Shown in pieces: positions 10,727 to 23,117 of a DNA stretch of 64,000 bases. The position numbers and the translations under genes are program-made. The notes beneath the pieces were generated by a model. It worked only from the letters and a program-made list of their open reading frames with translations, ran no database searches and had not been told where the DNA came from. The stretch is from Adiantum capillus-veneris (Eukaryota > Streptophyta > Polypodiopsida > Polypodiales > Pteridaceae): the NCBI GenBank assembly GCA_014529385.2, contig CM043970.1, positions 60,559,023-60,623,022 on the forward strand, read 5' to 3'. How positions within the stretch are numbered: the first letter of the stretch is position 1; each line of letters starts with the position of its first letter.

Positions 10727-11663
10727 TTATCCACACAAGATGACAAATAATACCTCCCCTTTAACTAGAGAAGGTAGAAATGGATCTTCAAAGTATATCT
10801 GTAACAAAATAAACCTCCCTTTCTTTCCATTCTTTTCGTCTTTGACTACATGGACTGATCCTTTCATTGGCTTCTTGCGTTTATTGTTGTTGTTGTTGCT
10901 GCTACCTTGATCCTTTGAATAGCACCTCAACGGAGGATGCCCCTTCTTATCGCAATTGCTAAAAAAATTATTGATATAACAATCCTTAGCTACCTGTCCC
11001 ATTTTACCATAGTCGTAGAACTTTCGAACACTGGAAGATCATGTAAAATCTATGGACGATTTGCTTCTCCTTGCCAAAAAAGAGTCGGTGTAGATGAAAT
11101 ATTTTGCTTCTTTTCCTCTGCCTAAAGCGAGCTTACCACATCTTGAAGTGCTGGAGTTGGCTCCATTTCTTCAAGGATAGTGACTATATGGTCATAGTTG
11201 GAAGGAAGTGCACTAAGGAGGACTGCAACTTTGTCATCTTCTTCTACTTTGCATTGGATGTAGGTCAATTGTGTGATCATGCTTTTAAGCATGTTGACCA
11301 AACTAGCTATGTATTCCCCTCAAGCATGGTGAGATTGTAAAATTTCCTTTTTAGGCTAACCTTACTCCGTTTGGCTCTAGCTCCAAAATTCTTCTCGAGA
11401 ACTTGTCAGGCCTCGTATGCATGTGTGCACTCGTCTATACAATGTACATAATTATCATGGACTGCAGTAATTATGATGCAAAGTGCTTGTTCATCTTTTT
11501 CTTGATCGAGTGTAGTAGATGCCCTGGTTTGTGTGCCTTCTCGATCACTGAGAGGTGTTTTTACTACACCCCATAATGTTTTCTTCATTAAATTACCCCT
11601 TACCTTAGTTTGCCAGGTATGGAAGCCCTCCCTATTAAATTTTATAATTCCTTTTTCTTCCAT
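10727..11663 (-). pseudogene. gag: copia-type gag, frameshifted
   Basis: The start at 11663 gives MEEKGIIKFN then FHTWQTKVRGNLMKK, the usual copia gag opening in which a Trp-containing block is followed by a basic helix. Next come DEQALCIIITAVHDN and a conserved Trp/Phe helix in other frames. The C-terminal part (10727-11002) has two zinc-knuckle remnants: the first has lost Cys (YGKMGQVAKDC), the second reads NCDKKGHPPLRC. Several stops and shifts lie between 11020 and 11400. The product would package element RNA, but an intact protein cannot be made from this copy. Confidence 0.8.
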
Positions 11664-12693
11664 GATGCAAGTGCTCGTGAAAGATGTCAGGGACTTGGTC
11701 TTACTGATGAAGAGACTCTCTCTATGGCAGTGTCTTGCCAATTTTACAAAGAAAATAGTGCAGGTGTGAGCTTAATAATCTCGATTGTGAAATCACTCTT
11801 CACAAAAAACTTTGTGAAGCACCTCTTCACAAGAGGCAATTATAAAAAAATTACCTTGATTTGATGTTTAGCCGTAGTTTGAAATTCACCTTATGAGCTT
11901 TGATTTGTCAAAAGCCTTTGACGTTTCCTTGGAATGCTTGGAATTTACGACGTTAGAAAGAGGTATGAAGCTCGAAGGATGCTCAAAGAAGTTTCAAAAT
12001 TGAGTAGCTTGAAAGCTTGGTCTTTAGAAGTTATAAAGCTTGGAAGCTAGGTCAAGTTTGTTGAAAAACTTGAAAATGTTTCAGAGCTTGAATTTGCTCG
12101 AGTCTCCTTGCCTGCCTTGCTAAACTCCTGTGAAGCTTTGCTTAGGAAAAGGGGATAAGGTCCAAGGTAAAAAAAACTCACTAAAAAAATAGAAATTTAG
12201 AGAGTGCATACCATAAAGGGCAACCTTGCTACTTTAAATCAAAGGTTTTTGCAATATGAAAGAGTTACAAAAGCTGAAAACTATTTTTTCTAAGAAGATG
12301 TCCAAAAATCAAGGGTCCTCCAATGAGGGGGGGGGGGGGATTTTAGTAGTAGGGAGTGTGTGGGAGGCCGCCCAGGCTTGGGGAATGCATCCGTAGGCTC
12401 TGATCGAGTTGAGGGTGCCCGAGTTTGAGAGATTGGACAATCAATATTCAGCCGTTCATGAAAGAACAATGAATTTTTTTTGTTTTGGCTAAAAATAGAG
12501 TGCTGAAAGAAGGGTAATTCGACATTGTGAATGCATCTGTGAAGCCCGATTGGATCAATTTGTAGTGGAGCTTGCAAATTTTGTTTATTAAGCAAGCCAA
12601 TTAGAGGCGCTAAAATTCTTACAAAGTCAATGAAACTTGGGCAATTAGGGGTTGTTATTGATGGGCTCAAAATTGCTAATCTAATGGCCATAG
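11664..12693 (-). other. Leader of the gag-only copia element
   Basis: About 1 kb of non-coding sequence between primer site and gag. It has a G-run at about 12328-12338. A 174-residue ORF on minus (12290-12814) runs through the primer site and into the LTR microsatellite, so I do not treat it as a gene. Confidence 0.6.
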
Positions 12694-12705
12694 GCTCTGA
12701 TACCA
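12694..12705 (-). promoter_or_regulatory. Primer-binding site of the gag-only copia element
   Basis: On minus TGGTATCAGAGC lies two bases inside the 5' LTR end (CAACA at 12708-12712). It is the initiator Met tRNA type and fixes the element's orientation as minus. Confidence 0.92.
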
Positions 12706-12707
12706 AT

Positions 12708-13133
<426 letters not shown>

Positions 13134-13138
13134 ACGAA

Positions 13139-13660
13139 TTGAATTTTATTCCCCATTTTTCGAAAATGTCGAGATCTCAATCTTTAAGTATTGCACTTCT
13201 TTTTGGTCCATGTAGAAGGTTTCTTGTTTATTGGCTCTAACCTCCTCTTCAAATTCTCCAATGTGGTCATCGACTCTAACCACATACTCCTCATTAGAAT
13301 CTAGATAAATTTGAGCTCATTGTTTGTTAGTCTTATAGAAGGTTGATACTATGCTTGAAACTAAGCAAGGTCCTAGTACATGAATACATGAATGAGTAGA
13401 AAAGGAAGGCATTTTTGAAATGGATTTGGAGTAAGCATCCTGACGCTTCTTCAACTATGGTCTCTAAAGGTCCACCTTGGTTTACACTTTGCTCTGTGGG
13501 ACACTATGCTCTTGGTCTTTCTATTAAATCCTTGATTTTCTAGTACGTGGCCTAATCTAAGGTACACAAACACCAATAATGAAATTGAATACATGGCCTT
13601 TAGAACCAATACCAACCCATTTCAGTTGTTGCAATTCCGAACTAGCTCTTTTGACTCAAG
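13139..13660 (-). pseudogene. Decayed Ty3/gypsy gag, 5' part and leader (minus strand)
   Basis: Continues the gag remnant of 8900-10190; the copia element splits it. Read on minus, acidic/Leu-rich blocks such as MWLESMTTLENLKRRLEPIN (about 13230-13290) look like a gag N-terminus. TTGGTATTGGTTCTAAAGG (about 13596-13614, minus) could be a decayed primer site. No LTR of this old element could be delimited. Confidence 0.45.
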
Positions 13661-13794
13661 CTTGATCTCGATCAATCCTGTAAAGTCAACAATATACAAG
13701 TCAATATATTAACTGCAAATATGTACAATGACTCTTGGTAAAAAAAAATTGTATCAATTTTGCAAAAGTAGCCAAAGGACCAATCTGCAACCAC

Positions 13795-14683
13795 TGCTTC
13801 GCGCATCAATTTCCAACAAGGGGCTAGATGGAATGTCAAGCCCATGGAAAACAAAGACAAAATTGATGCAAATGGGAAAACCAATGCCCAAAATTCTTCC
13901 CAAGGCATTTCCAACAACAATAACAACAACAATCGGTCCAAGGAGAAGGGAGTTTACAAAGGTAAAAACAAAATCTCCCCTGAGGAGCTCAAAGCTTTTC
14001 GCAAGGACCATAAATATTTTAAGTGTGGGGAGCAAGGACATGGTTATCGTTCTTGCCCCAAGAGAAATCCTTGCACTGAGACTCCTAGAGCTTTCGCCAT
14101 GGAAGCTCCAAAAGAGGACGCTCATTGCAAAGGATCACCTCTCTCCTATGCTTGGGGAAAGGTAAGGAAGCATGATGCCTTCATCTTGTTTGAGCCTGGC
14201 TCTACTCACAACTTCATATCAACGGAGTTGGCCACCAAGTTGGGCATTCAAGCTTTCGAGATGGGAGATGTTGTAACGGCCGACACTACTTTCAAGGGAC
14301 AACGAGCCGCCATTACTCCCTTGATCGGGAAGTTGAGGCTCCATGTCCAAAGCTATGTCGAGCAAGAAGGCTTTTTCATCTCTCCTCTCCAACATGAGGA
14401 TGCTATCCGAGGGGCACCATGGTTCAACTGCATGGCTGCCAACATGAAGTTCCCTCAAACGAGAATCTACTTCACCTATAGGTAAAAGAACATGTGTATA
14501 GATGCTAGTGAGTCTGGTCATACTATTCCACTCGTAAATCCTCCTGCTTTTGATAAATCAATGAAGACCTCAGTTTCTAAGTACATGATTTTTGTCAAAG
14601 AGTCCTTAAAAGGTCCTAATGTTTCATCAAATGTAAATGATAGGAATCAAGAAGAGTTGTATAATTTTCTAAAAGGATTCTAA
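13795..14683 (+). pseudogene. gag C-terminus and protease of G2, with nonsense codons
   Basis: The open frame from 13844 covers the Asn-rich linker, the zinc knuckle and the protease. The first knuckle Cys is Tyr (TAT at 14015-14017). The protease active site reads EPGST instead of DPGST, losing the catalytic Asp. TAA at 14483-14485 and TAA at 14681-14683 end successive frames where G1 has sense codons. The second part (14492-14683) is the linker between protease and RT. Confidence 0.9.
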
Positions 14684-15631
14684 GATGCGTTCATCGATGA
14701 TATACCTATGGACTTACCTTCAAAACAAGGGGATGATGACCATCGAATTGAGCTCCTACCAGGAAGCTCATCGCCTAACAAGCCTCCTTATCGAGTTTCC
14801 CAAGCTCAACAAGAGGAGATAATGAGGCAAGTACAAGAATCGGTAGACAAAGGGATGGTGAGGCCTAGCTCCTCTCCTTTTTGTTCTCTAGTCCTTTTAG
14901 TGCAAAAGAAAGATGGTACATACCGTATGTATGTGGACTATCGAGCACTAAACCATATCACTATCAAAAACAGATTTTCCATTCCTCGGGTAGACGATCT
15001 GTTTGATAAGCTACAAGGCTCTACCTACTTCAGTAGGATTGACCTTAAAAGTGGCTATCATCAAATAAGGATAGTGGATGAAGATATCCTAAAGACCGCA
15101 TTTCGTACAACGTTTGGTCTTTATGAATATCTAGTCATGCCTTTTGGCTTGACTAATGCACCAACCACGTTCAATCGTCTGATGGAGAAAATATTTAGAC
15201 CTTACCGCAAATTCATTGGAGTGTTCTTTGATGATATTATCATCTACTCCAAGTCCTTGGAGGAACACAAGCAACATATCCAAGTGATTTTTCAAGCATT
15301 GAGGGAGAACAAGCTTTTTCTCAACCAAAAGAAAAGCGAATTTTCCTTCAAGAGATTCAATACTTAGGTCATATTATCTCTCAAGATGGTATTCATATGG
15401 ATCCATCAAAGTTAGAGGTAATAAAAAGCATGGCCTAATCCAAGAAATCTACATGACCTAAGAAGCTTTATTGGTATGTATGCATAGTACAAACGCTTCA
15501 TAGCAAAATTTTCTCAAATAGCAGGACCATTACATGACTTAACAAAAAAGAACGTTAAGTATTCATGGACTGCTAAGGAGCAAAATGATTTTGACAAGCT
15601 CAAAGACAAGCTTACCTCCCAACCAGTCCTC
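14684..15631 (+). pseudogene. pol: Reverse transcriptase of G2, frameshifted
   Basis: Open from 14708 to 15367 and carries nearly the whole RT fingers and palm: [35 protein letters not shown] and FFDDIIIYS (Asp pair near 15227-15232). At 15089-15091 it has CTA (Leu) where G1 and G3 have TGA. A 1-bp loss near 15345 (GAATTTTCC against GAATTCTTCC) ends the frame. The thumb/connection region 15368-15631 has further shifts, including an extra A near 15424. Confidence 0.92.
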
Positions 15632-16017
15632 ATGCTTCCGGATCTCTCAAAGCCGTTTGAGGTCCAATGTGATGCTTGTGGTGATTGCCTTAGAGCAGTC
15701 TTGCTTCAAGAAGGGCATGCCATAGCATATGAGAGCCGAAGGCTCAATACGGATGAACGGGTCTTAGGCATTTATGAGAAAGATCTTTTAGTTGTTCTAC
15801 ATTGTCTAGACACATGGAAGCACTGTTTATTGGGGACTCCATTCATTTTACGAATAGACCACCAAAGTCTCAAGTACTTCATGATGCAAATCAAGCTTTT
15901 TGACAAACAAACAAAGTGGGAAAATTTTCTTTCGCAATTTAATTTTCATATTGTTCACATTGCGGGTAAGCACAATCAAGTGGCCAATGCCTTCAATGAT
16001 GACCAAAAGTTAATGCG
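15632..16017 (+). pseudogene. pol: RNase H of G2
   Basis: Open frame with FEVQCDACGDCL, ESRRLNTDERVLGIYEK, a Trp-Lys-His block and IDHQSLKYF. ALSRRP of G1 is changed (NAFNDD) and the frame shifts into the integrase frame near 16005-16018. About 75 bp found in G1 between the RNase H end and the integrase N-terminus are missing at about 16051. Confidence 0.88.
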
Positions 16018-17472
16018 GTGTCTATAGCAACTCACAATGATCTATCTTCTATGAAGAAAGAAGAACCATTCACCTTGCAGGATGGTTATATTCTCCACGT
16101 CAATAGGCTATGTGTTACCCACTCCCTTCGTGAGAAAGTCATGTATGAATCCCATGCTCCTCCCTATGCGGGGCATAGAGGCATTCAACCTACTCTCCGA
16201 GGAGTAGAGACATATTTCTATTGGCCTACCATGAAAGTGGACATACAAGAGTATGTTTCAAAATGTGTTGTATTCCAAAAAACTAAGTATGATAGAGGGA
16301 AGCAACTTGGATTACTCGAGCCATTGCCTATCCCAAATTCACCATGGGAGAGTATATCCAATGATTTCATCTTTGGATTACCCAAGTCTATCCATGGGAA
16401 TACGGGAATATGGACAATACTCGACGGTTTTAGCAAGCAAGCACACTTTATTCCTGTCAAAAAGACTATTAAGGCACACCTGCAAATGGCAACTCTTTTC
16501 ATATCACAGATTTTCAAACACCATGGATTACCAACATTCATTGTGTCAAATAGAGATCCTAGAATGACCATTAATTTTTGGAAAGGTCTCTTTGAAAATC
16601 TAGGTACAAGATTGAATTTCTCTTCGGCCTATCACCCACAAACAGATAGCCAAAGTGAGATAGCCAATCTTACAATCCTCGATCTACTAAAGATTTATGT
16701 TACTGAAATAGATCAACACTCACAATGGGAAAATTACTTACCTCTTGTAGAGTATGCGTACAATAATAATGTACATACTTCTACGGGAAAAACACCTTTT
16801 GAAATCATTGAGGGAAGACCTAAAAGTCCCTTGCTACTTAAGGTACATGGGAAGATCTTTGTTGTCGATGAGTACAGTCGTGACCTACAAGAATCTTTTC
16901 AAAAGATTAAGGAGGCTATATCCATCTCTCAACAAAGGCAAAAAGCTATTGCTGACAAGTACAGAAGGGCCTTAACGTTCAAAGAAAACGATTGGGTCTT
17001 ACTTAAGTTTCCCAAGGCTCCATTGAGGCAAACGACGGGCAAAAATCCTACGAGCCATCAAAAGTATTATGCCAAGCGAGCAAAAAGATACTATGGTCTT
17101 TTCCAAATCTTGAAGCCCATCAATGAGATGGCTTATCAACTCAAGTTGCCCAACCATTGGCTCATACACAATGCTTTTCATGTGAGACTGCTTAAGCCCT
17201 ACAAAGGAGAGCCACCGAGTGAATCAATTATTGAAGACCCTCCTAAAATTGAAGACCAAGAAGAGGTGCTACAACCCGAAGCTATCCTTCGGCATGAAGA
17301 CAAGGTACTATGACATGGTAAGATTATCCGATGGTATCTTATTAAGTTCAAAAATTATCCTTTTGAAGATGCTAAATGGATGCAAGGAATACAGCTTAAG
17401 GATAGTATGAACCTTGTCAATGCTTACAATGCTACATTAGAGTGTGAAAATGTACAAATTTCTTTTGAATGA
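16018..17472 (+). pseudogene. pol: Integrase and chromodomain-like tail of G2
   Basis: A 431-residue open frame (16018-17313) holds the zinc domain (HAPPYAGH; the last Cys pair is damaged, CVVF), the catalytic core (NDFIFGLP, SNRDPRMT, TDSQSEIAN) and the C-terminal [13 protein letters not shown] at 17311-17313 replaces the CGA seen in G1 and G3. In-frame sequence beyond it encodes the chromodomain-like tail RWYLIKFKNYPFEDAKWM and runs to TGA at about 17472. This is the best-preserved chromodomain of the window, since the Trp of AKWM is kept. Confidence 0.92.
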
Positions 17473-17880
17473 TCAATGCTTTTGTCTTATAAGACTGGTT
17501 CTCTCCTTTTATTGTGCAGAGATTTAAGTAGTATGCTTACTTAGAATCATATTTGTGATGACGACGTCTCTCAAACACCAAGTACAACTTGTCACTCTAC
17601 TTGGGAGAATGAAATGGACTAAATAGCAGACATGCTTGCGGCAACTATGTCTCCCAAGCACCTAATGGATTAGTCATCCATCTCGGAAAGATGTCGTAGG
17701 GTAAAAAGGGATCCTCTACCCGCTAAGCAATATTGACTAATGAGTAAGGCTTTATCTCTTCTACCTCATAGTTGAGGACGACTATGATTTCAAAATGTCA
17801 TAAATCTAATAACTAACCAACCTAAATGATTTTCTCATATTAAACTGATCATTTAATGTGGGAGAATAAACGGGAACAAG
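17473..17880 (+). other. 3' UTR and polypurine tract of G2
   Basis: Non-coding, collinear with 20475-20918 of G3. It ends in purine-rich GGGAGAATAAACGGGAACAAG (about 17860-17880) directly before the LTR, the likely plus-strand primer. Confidence 0.75.
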
Positions 17881-19260
17881 GGTTAGAATATAGACATGTG
17901 CTTACAGATCTATCTCACCATGGGGCCAAGGGTAAAGGGGTCCAAATGAGAGATGGTCTGTAAAAGAGCAAGGCTACCTAATGGAGCTTAAAAGACCTTA
18001 GGGTTAGCTTCATTGAAGACCTCCAAAGGTTAGTGTTAAAAAGTCCTTTGACCTTAGGTAAGCTAGGGCTGAGCTTGAGGTGGGAACCCGGCCCAAGTTT
18101 GAGGTGCTTGTCGTGCTTGATGACCAAGATGCTTGATGTGCTTGTCATGCTTGATGACTAAGGTGCTTGAGGTGCTTGTCGGGCTTGCTGACTAAGGTGC
18201 TTGAGGTGCTTGTCATGCTTGCCCCGACCAGGGAGCTTGAGATGCTTGTGGGAACATTACCCAAGCTTGAGGTGCTTTGTCATGCTTGCTAGCTAAGGTG
18301 CTTGAGGGTAAGGTGTTCCACAAAGTCAACCACTATCCCTACAAGGAGGGGGCGAGCCCTACAAGAGGGGGCTAGAGAGAGAACACACACACTCACACAA
18401 GGCAAGCTTGGTACAGAGAAAGCATATAGGACACTTGTCAAGTTCCTCCTCATGTTGCCCTCATGGTGTGCCTAAAGCCTATTGGTTAGCCTCCCAAGGG
18501 GTCCAATGATAATTTAGTAGATTGAATAAATTGTTTTTGCATTTAACAAGTCCTCTCTCTCAAAGGGGAAAGGGGGACACTTGTCCCAAGACTACCCTTG
18601 TTGCTTATAATGCATCTTGCATGTGATTGGCTAGTCTTGTAGGGGTCCAATGAGCTTCAAGTTTGAGCTACAAGGGGGGGTCGACCAAAGCAAGAAGGGG
18701 GCTAGCTTGGGGGGTATACTCTCCCACACACACTAACACACACTCTCATTGTGGAAAGTGCAAAGTGCAAGAGCTCCATCTCCTTCTGCAAGCTAGTAGA
18801 GAAGTTGAGAGCCTACACCAACACTCTTGGCTATGGAATGCAAATCCAACCAAGAGCCATGCTTCAATGCTTAAGCTTGCCATCTTCTCCATCTTCATTG
18901 CTATGCTATTATGTATGCTAGCAAGAAGAGTGATGATAAGTGAGGAACAAATTATTTCTCGTATGAAATGTTTCTTCTTCCTCTTCCCTACCCTCATTCT
19001 TAGCTAGCTCTCTCCACCTTTGAAGGTGTTTGAGGCCTTGGGACCGAGGCTTGGGATAGTTAATGCTTTTTGCAAAGTTTATGTTATGCTCATGATGCAT
19101 GAAGCTTTCCATATTCATTGCATCACCTAGGTCACAAGGAACACAAAGATTGTATTGTACCAAGTCTCTCTTGATGGGAGAAACTATAATACAAATGCCT
19201 AGTGAAGGGGGGACCGGTTCCACATAAATCTGGTCCTCAACTGTTGTCATGTTCTCTAAA

Positions 19261-19292
<32 letters not shown>

Positions 19293-19443
19293 TATTGTTC
19301 ATGCCAAGTTAACTAAGTACTATGTTTATGTTGCTACCATCAATTAAGTTCACACTCTATGCTCACAAAGTAATCTCACAAAAGTGCTTTATCTAATTTC
19401 CTAATTCCGCTACTCTCAAAGTTCATAGACCATTTCCATTACA
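17881..19443 (+). repeat. 3' LTR of G2
   Basis: About 1563 bp, GGTTAGAATATAG to ATTACA. The family start TGTTA is altered to GGTTA. It contains the expanded U3 minisatellite (18105-18310) and a CT array at 19259-19286. It ends against CAGAG at 19444, a possible but unverifiable target duplication because the 5' end of G2 is missing. Confidence 0.9.
18105..18310 (+). repeat. Expanded U3 minisatellite of G2
   Basis: Repeated TGCTTGAGGTGCTTG-like units, some joined into a longer unit of about 45 bp (GCTTGATGACTAAGGTGCTTGAGGTGC-like). Longer than the same array in G1 and G3, so copy number changed within the family. Confidence 0.85.
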
Positions 19444-19562
19444 CAGAGATTCCTTAACATTACATAAGCTAGACACAACCAAAGCTTAACAATCTGATGT
19501 ATAAGATGCATAAGAAGAACCTGAACGAGTACGACTAGACAAAGGTGCATCCAAATTACTGT
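19444..19562 (-). pseudogene. copia A pol fragment, outside the inversion
   Basis: On minus an open stretch reads DAPLSSRTRSGSSYASYTSD, Ser/Arg-rich as in the copia linker between integrase and RT. It stops at the inversion border. Read across the border to 25123 on the plus strand the frame continues (see the inversion entry). On the other side it is cut by the G2 3' LTR. Confidence 0.7.
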
Positions 19563-20472
19563 CATCCATCGTGTCAGATAGAGATCCTAGAATGACCAGT
19601 AATTTTTGGAAAGGTCTCTTTGAAAATCTAGGAACAAGATTGAATTTCTCTTCGGCCTATCACCCACAAACGGATGGCCAAAGTGAGATAGCCAATCTTA
19701 CGATACTCGATCTACTCAAGACTTATGTTACCGAAGTAGATCAACGCTCACAATGGGAAAAGTATTTACCTCTAGTAGAGTATGCCTACAATAATACTGT
19801 ACATACTTCTACGGGGAAAGCACCTTTCGAGATCATAGAGGGAAGACCTAAAAGTCCCTTGCTACTGAAAGTACATGGGAAGATCTTCGACGCCGATGAG
19901 TATAGCCGTGACCTACAAGAATCTTTTCAAAAGATTAGGGAGGCTATAGCCATCTCTCAACAAAGGCAAAAAGCTGCTGCTGATAAGCACAGAAGAGCCT
20001 TAATGTTCAAAGAAAACGATTGGGTCTTACTCAAGTTTCCTAAGACTCGATTAAGGCAAACGACGGGCAAAAATCCTACGGGCCATCAAAAGTATTATGC
20101 TAAACTAGCAAAAAGATACTATGGTTCTTTCCAAATCTTGAAGCCTATCAATGAGACGGCTTATCAACTCAAGTTGCCCAACCATTGGCTTACACACAAT
20201 GCCTTTCATGTAAGCTTACTTAAGCCCTACAAAGGAGAGCCACCAATTGAACCAATTATTGAAGACCCTCCCGAAGTCAAAGACCAAGAAGAGGTGCTAC
20301 AACCCGAAGCTGTCCTTCGGCATGAAGACAAGGTACTACGACATGGTAAGATAATCTGACGGTATCTTATTAAGTTCAAAAATTATCCTTTTGAAGATGC
20401 TTAATGGATGCAAGGAGTACAACTTAAGGATAGTATGAACCTTGTCAATGCTTACAATGCTACATTAGAGTA
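19563..20472 (+). pseudogene. pol: Integrase C-terminal half and chromodomain tail of G3
   Basis: It begins within the integrase core (SDRDPRMTSNFW, then TDGQSEIAN with the catalytic Glu) and runs open to 20359: [43 protein letters not shown] at 20357-20359 stands where G1 has CGA. Beyond it the chromodomain-like YLIKFKNYPFEDA is readable, with a second stop (TAA, near 20402) replacing the Lys before Trp. The first part of this gene is at 25124-26581 on the minus strand. Confidence 0.93.
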
Positions 20473-20918
20473 AGCAAATGTACAAATTTCTTTTAAATGA
20501 CTCATGTTTTTGTCTTATATGACTAGTCCTCTTTTTAATTGTGCACAAATTTAACTAGTATGCATGCTTAGAATCATGTTTGTGATGACGACGTCTCTCA
20601 AACACCAAGTAGAATTTGTCACTCTACTTTGGGAGAATGAAATGGACTAAAGAGCAGACATGCTTGCGGCAGCTATGTCTCCCAAGCACCAAATGGATTA
20701 GTCATCCATCTTGGAAAGATGTCGTAGGGTAAAAAGGGATCCTTTACCCGCTAAGTACGATTGACTAGTGACTAAGACTTTATCTCTTCTACCTCATAGT
20801 CGAGGACGACTATGATTTCAAGAGAGAGGTAATGTCATAAAATCTAATATCTAACCAACCAAAATGATTTTTTCATATTAAATTGATCACTTAATGTGGG
20901 AGAATAAACGGGAACAAG
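20473..20918 (+). other. 3' UTR and polypurine tract of G3
   Basis: Collinear with the G2 3' UTR and, reversed, with 6577-7030 of G1. It ends in GGGAGAATAAACGGGAACAAG just before the LTR start TGTTAAG at 20919. Confidence 0.78.
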
Positions 20919-22461
20919 TGTTAAGATATAGATATGTGCTTATAGATCTATCTCAACACGGGGCCAATGTAAAGGGGCCCAAAAGGGAGATGGTCTATCA
21001 AAGAGCAAGGCTAGCCAATGGAGCATAAGACCTTAGGGTTAGCTTCATTGAAGACCTCCAATAAATGTGTGTAAAAGTCCTTTGACCTTAGGGAAGCTAG
21101 GGCTGATCTTGAGGTGGAAACCCGGCCCAAGCTCGAGGTGCTTGTCCTGCTTGAGGTACTTGTCGTGCTTGAGGTGTTTTTCATGCTTGAGGTGCTTGAT
21201 TAAGATGGTTGAGGTGCTTGATTGGCTCCATGCTTGAGGTGCTTGACTTGCTGCATGATTAAGGTACTTGAGGTGCCTTGAGAAGCTTGCCTGAGATGCT
21301 TGTGGGAACACCCCCTAGTTCAAGTGCTTTGTCATGCTTGGTGAGTAAGGTGCTTGATCACCTAAAGTCAAAAGCATTCCTACAAGAGGGGGGGCGAGCC
21401 CTTTTCCTAGGGGCTAGAGAGACAACACCCACTCACACACACAAGGGAAGCCCCAACTTGAAGAGGCAGCAAGGACACATGTCAGGCCCCTACCCATGTT
21501 ACCTTCATGTGTTGCTTGAAGCCTATTGGCTAAGCTTCAAAGGGGTCCAATGATAAGTTACATGAATTATCTAATTGTTTTAGCATTTATCTAGCCCTCT
21601 CTCTCAAAAAGGAAAGGGGGACACTTGTCTCAAGGCTACCCCTACTGCTTGTAATGCCTCCTGCTCATGATTGGCTAGGCCTGGGAGGGTCCAATGAGCT
21701 TCAAGCATGAGCTACAAGGGGGGGTCGACCCAAGCTAGCTAGGGGCTTGCTTGAGGGGTATACTCACCCACACACACTCACAATCACTCTCATTGTGTGC
21801 TAGGCAAAGTGCAAGAGCTCCCTCTCCAAGCAAGTAGAGGTGGAGAGCCTACACCAACACTCTTGGCTATGGAGTGCAAATCCAACCAAGAGCCATGCTT
21901 CAATGCTTGAGCTTGTCATCTCCTTCTTCTTCATTACTATGCTATTATGTATGCTAGCAACAAGAGTATGATAAGTGAGGAACTAGTTCTTTCTCCTATG
22001 AAATGTTTCTTCTTCCTCTTCCCTACCCTCATTCCCTGCTAGCTCTCTCCACCTTCGAAGGTGTTTGAGGTCTTGGGACTGAGGCTTGGGACAATTAAAG
22101 CTTTCTTCAAGTTCATGTTATGCTATGATTGTGATGCACGAAGCTTTCCATCTTCATTGCATCACCTAGGTCACAAGGAACACAAAGAATGTATTGTAAC
22201 AAGTCTCTCTTAATGGGAGAAATCATAATACAAATGCCTATTGGAGGGGGGACCGGCTCCACATAAATCCGGTCCTCAACTGTTGTCATGTTCTCTAAAT
22301 TCTCTCTCTTACAAAAGTATTGTTCATGCCAAGTTAACTAATTGCTATGATTATGTTGCTATCTTCAATTATGTCTACCCGCTATGCTCACAAAGTTATT
22401 TCTCGAAAGTATTCTCATTAATTTCCGCTACTCTCAAGTTGAATAGGCTAATTCCATTACA
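20919..22461 (+). repeat. 3' LTR of G3
   Basis: 1543 bp from TGTTAAGATATAG to ATTACA, the only LTR of this family here that is complete with both TGT and ACA ends. Over the roughly 675 bp shared with 29368-30042 I find one clear substitution (T near 21998 against the matching base near 29829), so the two are the LTR pair of one young element although they now point towards each other. Confidence 0.93.
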
Positions 22462-22462
22462 G

Positions 22463-22776
22463 CCATTATACTAGGGATGTCTTTTATACTTGCTTCATTT
22501 TTTTAGCTTATGTAACTTATTCTCTAGCATTTTGTATCATGGTTTTCGCAATCTTTGCATGGAAAAACATCAAGTGTGGATTTTTTTTGCTTGGCATATG
22601 GATTTCATTGCTACAATTTCCATTATACCAAGGCTATCTTTTATGCTTGCTTCATTTCATTAGTTAACGTAACTTAATCAAGTAAGCATTTTATGTCATG
22701 GTTTTCACAACCTTTGCTTGGAAAAATGTCACTCTTGGTCTTTTTTGCTCGGCATATGAAATTTCCTCTTATTATT
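22463..22776 (+). repeat. Tandem duplication, period 157 bp
   Basis: CCATTATACYARGG..TTTTATRCTTGCTTCATTT recurs at 22463 and 22620, and the downstream parts (CATGGTTTTCRCAA, TTTGCTYGGCATATG) match in the same spacing. The copies have diverged by perhaps 20%. It lies directly beside the G3 LTR and was probably at its insertion site. Confidence 0.8.
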
Positions 22777-22844
22777 TAAGATTAGGTTTTTTGCTTAATT
22801 AGGTTTAGTTCAAGGTTTTTTATACAATATTAATCATGCATTAA

Positions 22845-23103
22845 TGTTAGGATTAGTTTTGGACTACGTTTTTGTTACCATATACATGTGGTAGTGATGT
22901 GTGTGAACACACTTAGGACCGTCGGGCCATTTTTTCCCTCACTAGGAGGTTTTTCCCCCGTGCATTGTATATATGTCCATCACTCTAGGGCTATCTTATC
23001 TTTTAGTTGCTGCACACTAAGTAATACACTCACTATTGTGTGCCTTGAGCTTCCTTCGTCTTCTCCAAGTTGTTTGTGTTTCCCTACAACCCTAATTCCA
23101 ACA
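22845..23103 (+). repeat. LTR of copia A
   Basis: 259 bp with near-palindromic ends (TGTTAGGA to TTCCAACA), followed by a primer site. It lies inside the inverted block, so the element was originally on the minus strand. The partner LTR is not in the window. Confidence 0.8.
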
Positions 23104-23105
23104 AT

Positions 23106-23117
23106 TGGTATCAAAGC
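23106..23117 (+). promoter_or_regulatory. Primer-binding site of copia A
   Basis: TGGTATCAAAGC, two bases after the LTR end. It differs from the standard initiator Met tRNA site by one base (A for G), a common variant. Confidence 0.85.

Larger units (their letters stand above)
13795..19443 (+). mobile_element. Ty3/gypsy chromovirus copy G2, 5'-truncated
   Basis: Similarity to G1 begins abruptly at about 13795 inside gag (just before RINFQQG); the 5' LTR, primer site and gag N-terminus are missing. The rest is in normal order: zinc knuckle, protease, RT, RNase H, integrase, chromodomain tail, 3' UTR, complete 3' LTR. It carries more lesions than G1 or G3 (at least four nonsense codons and three frameshifts) and is probably older. 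The LTR ends at 19443, against a copia remnant. Confidence 0.93.
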
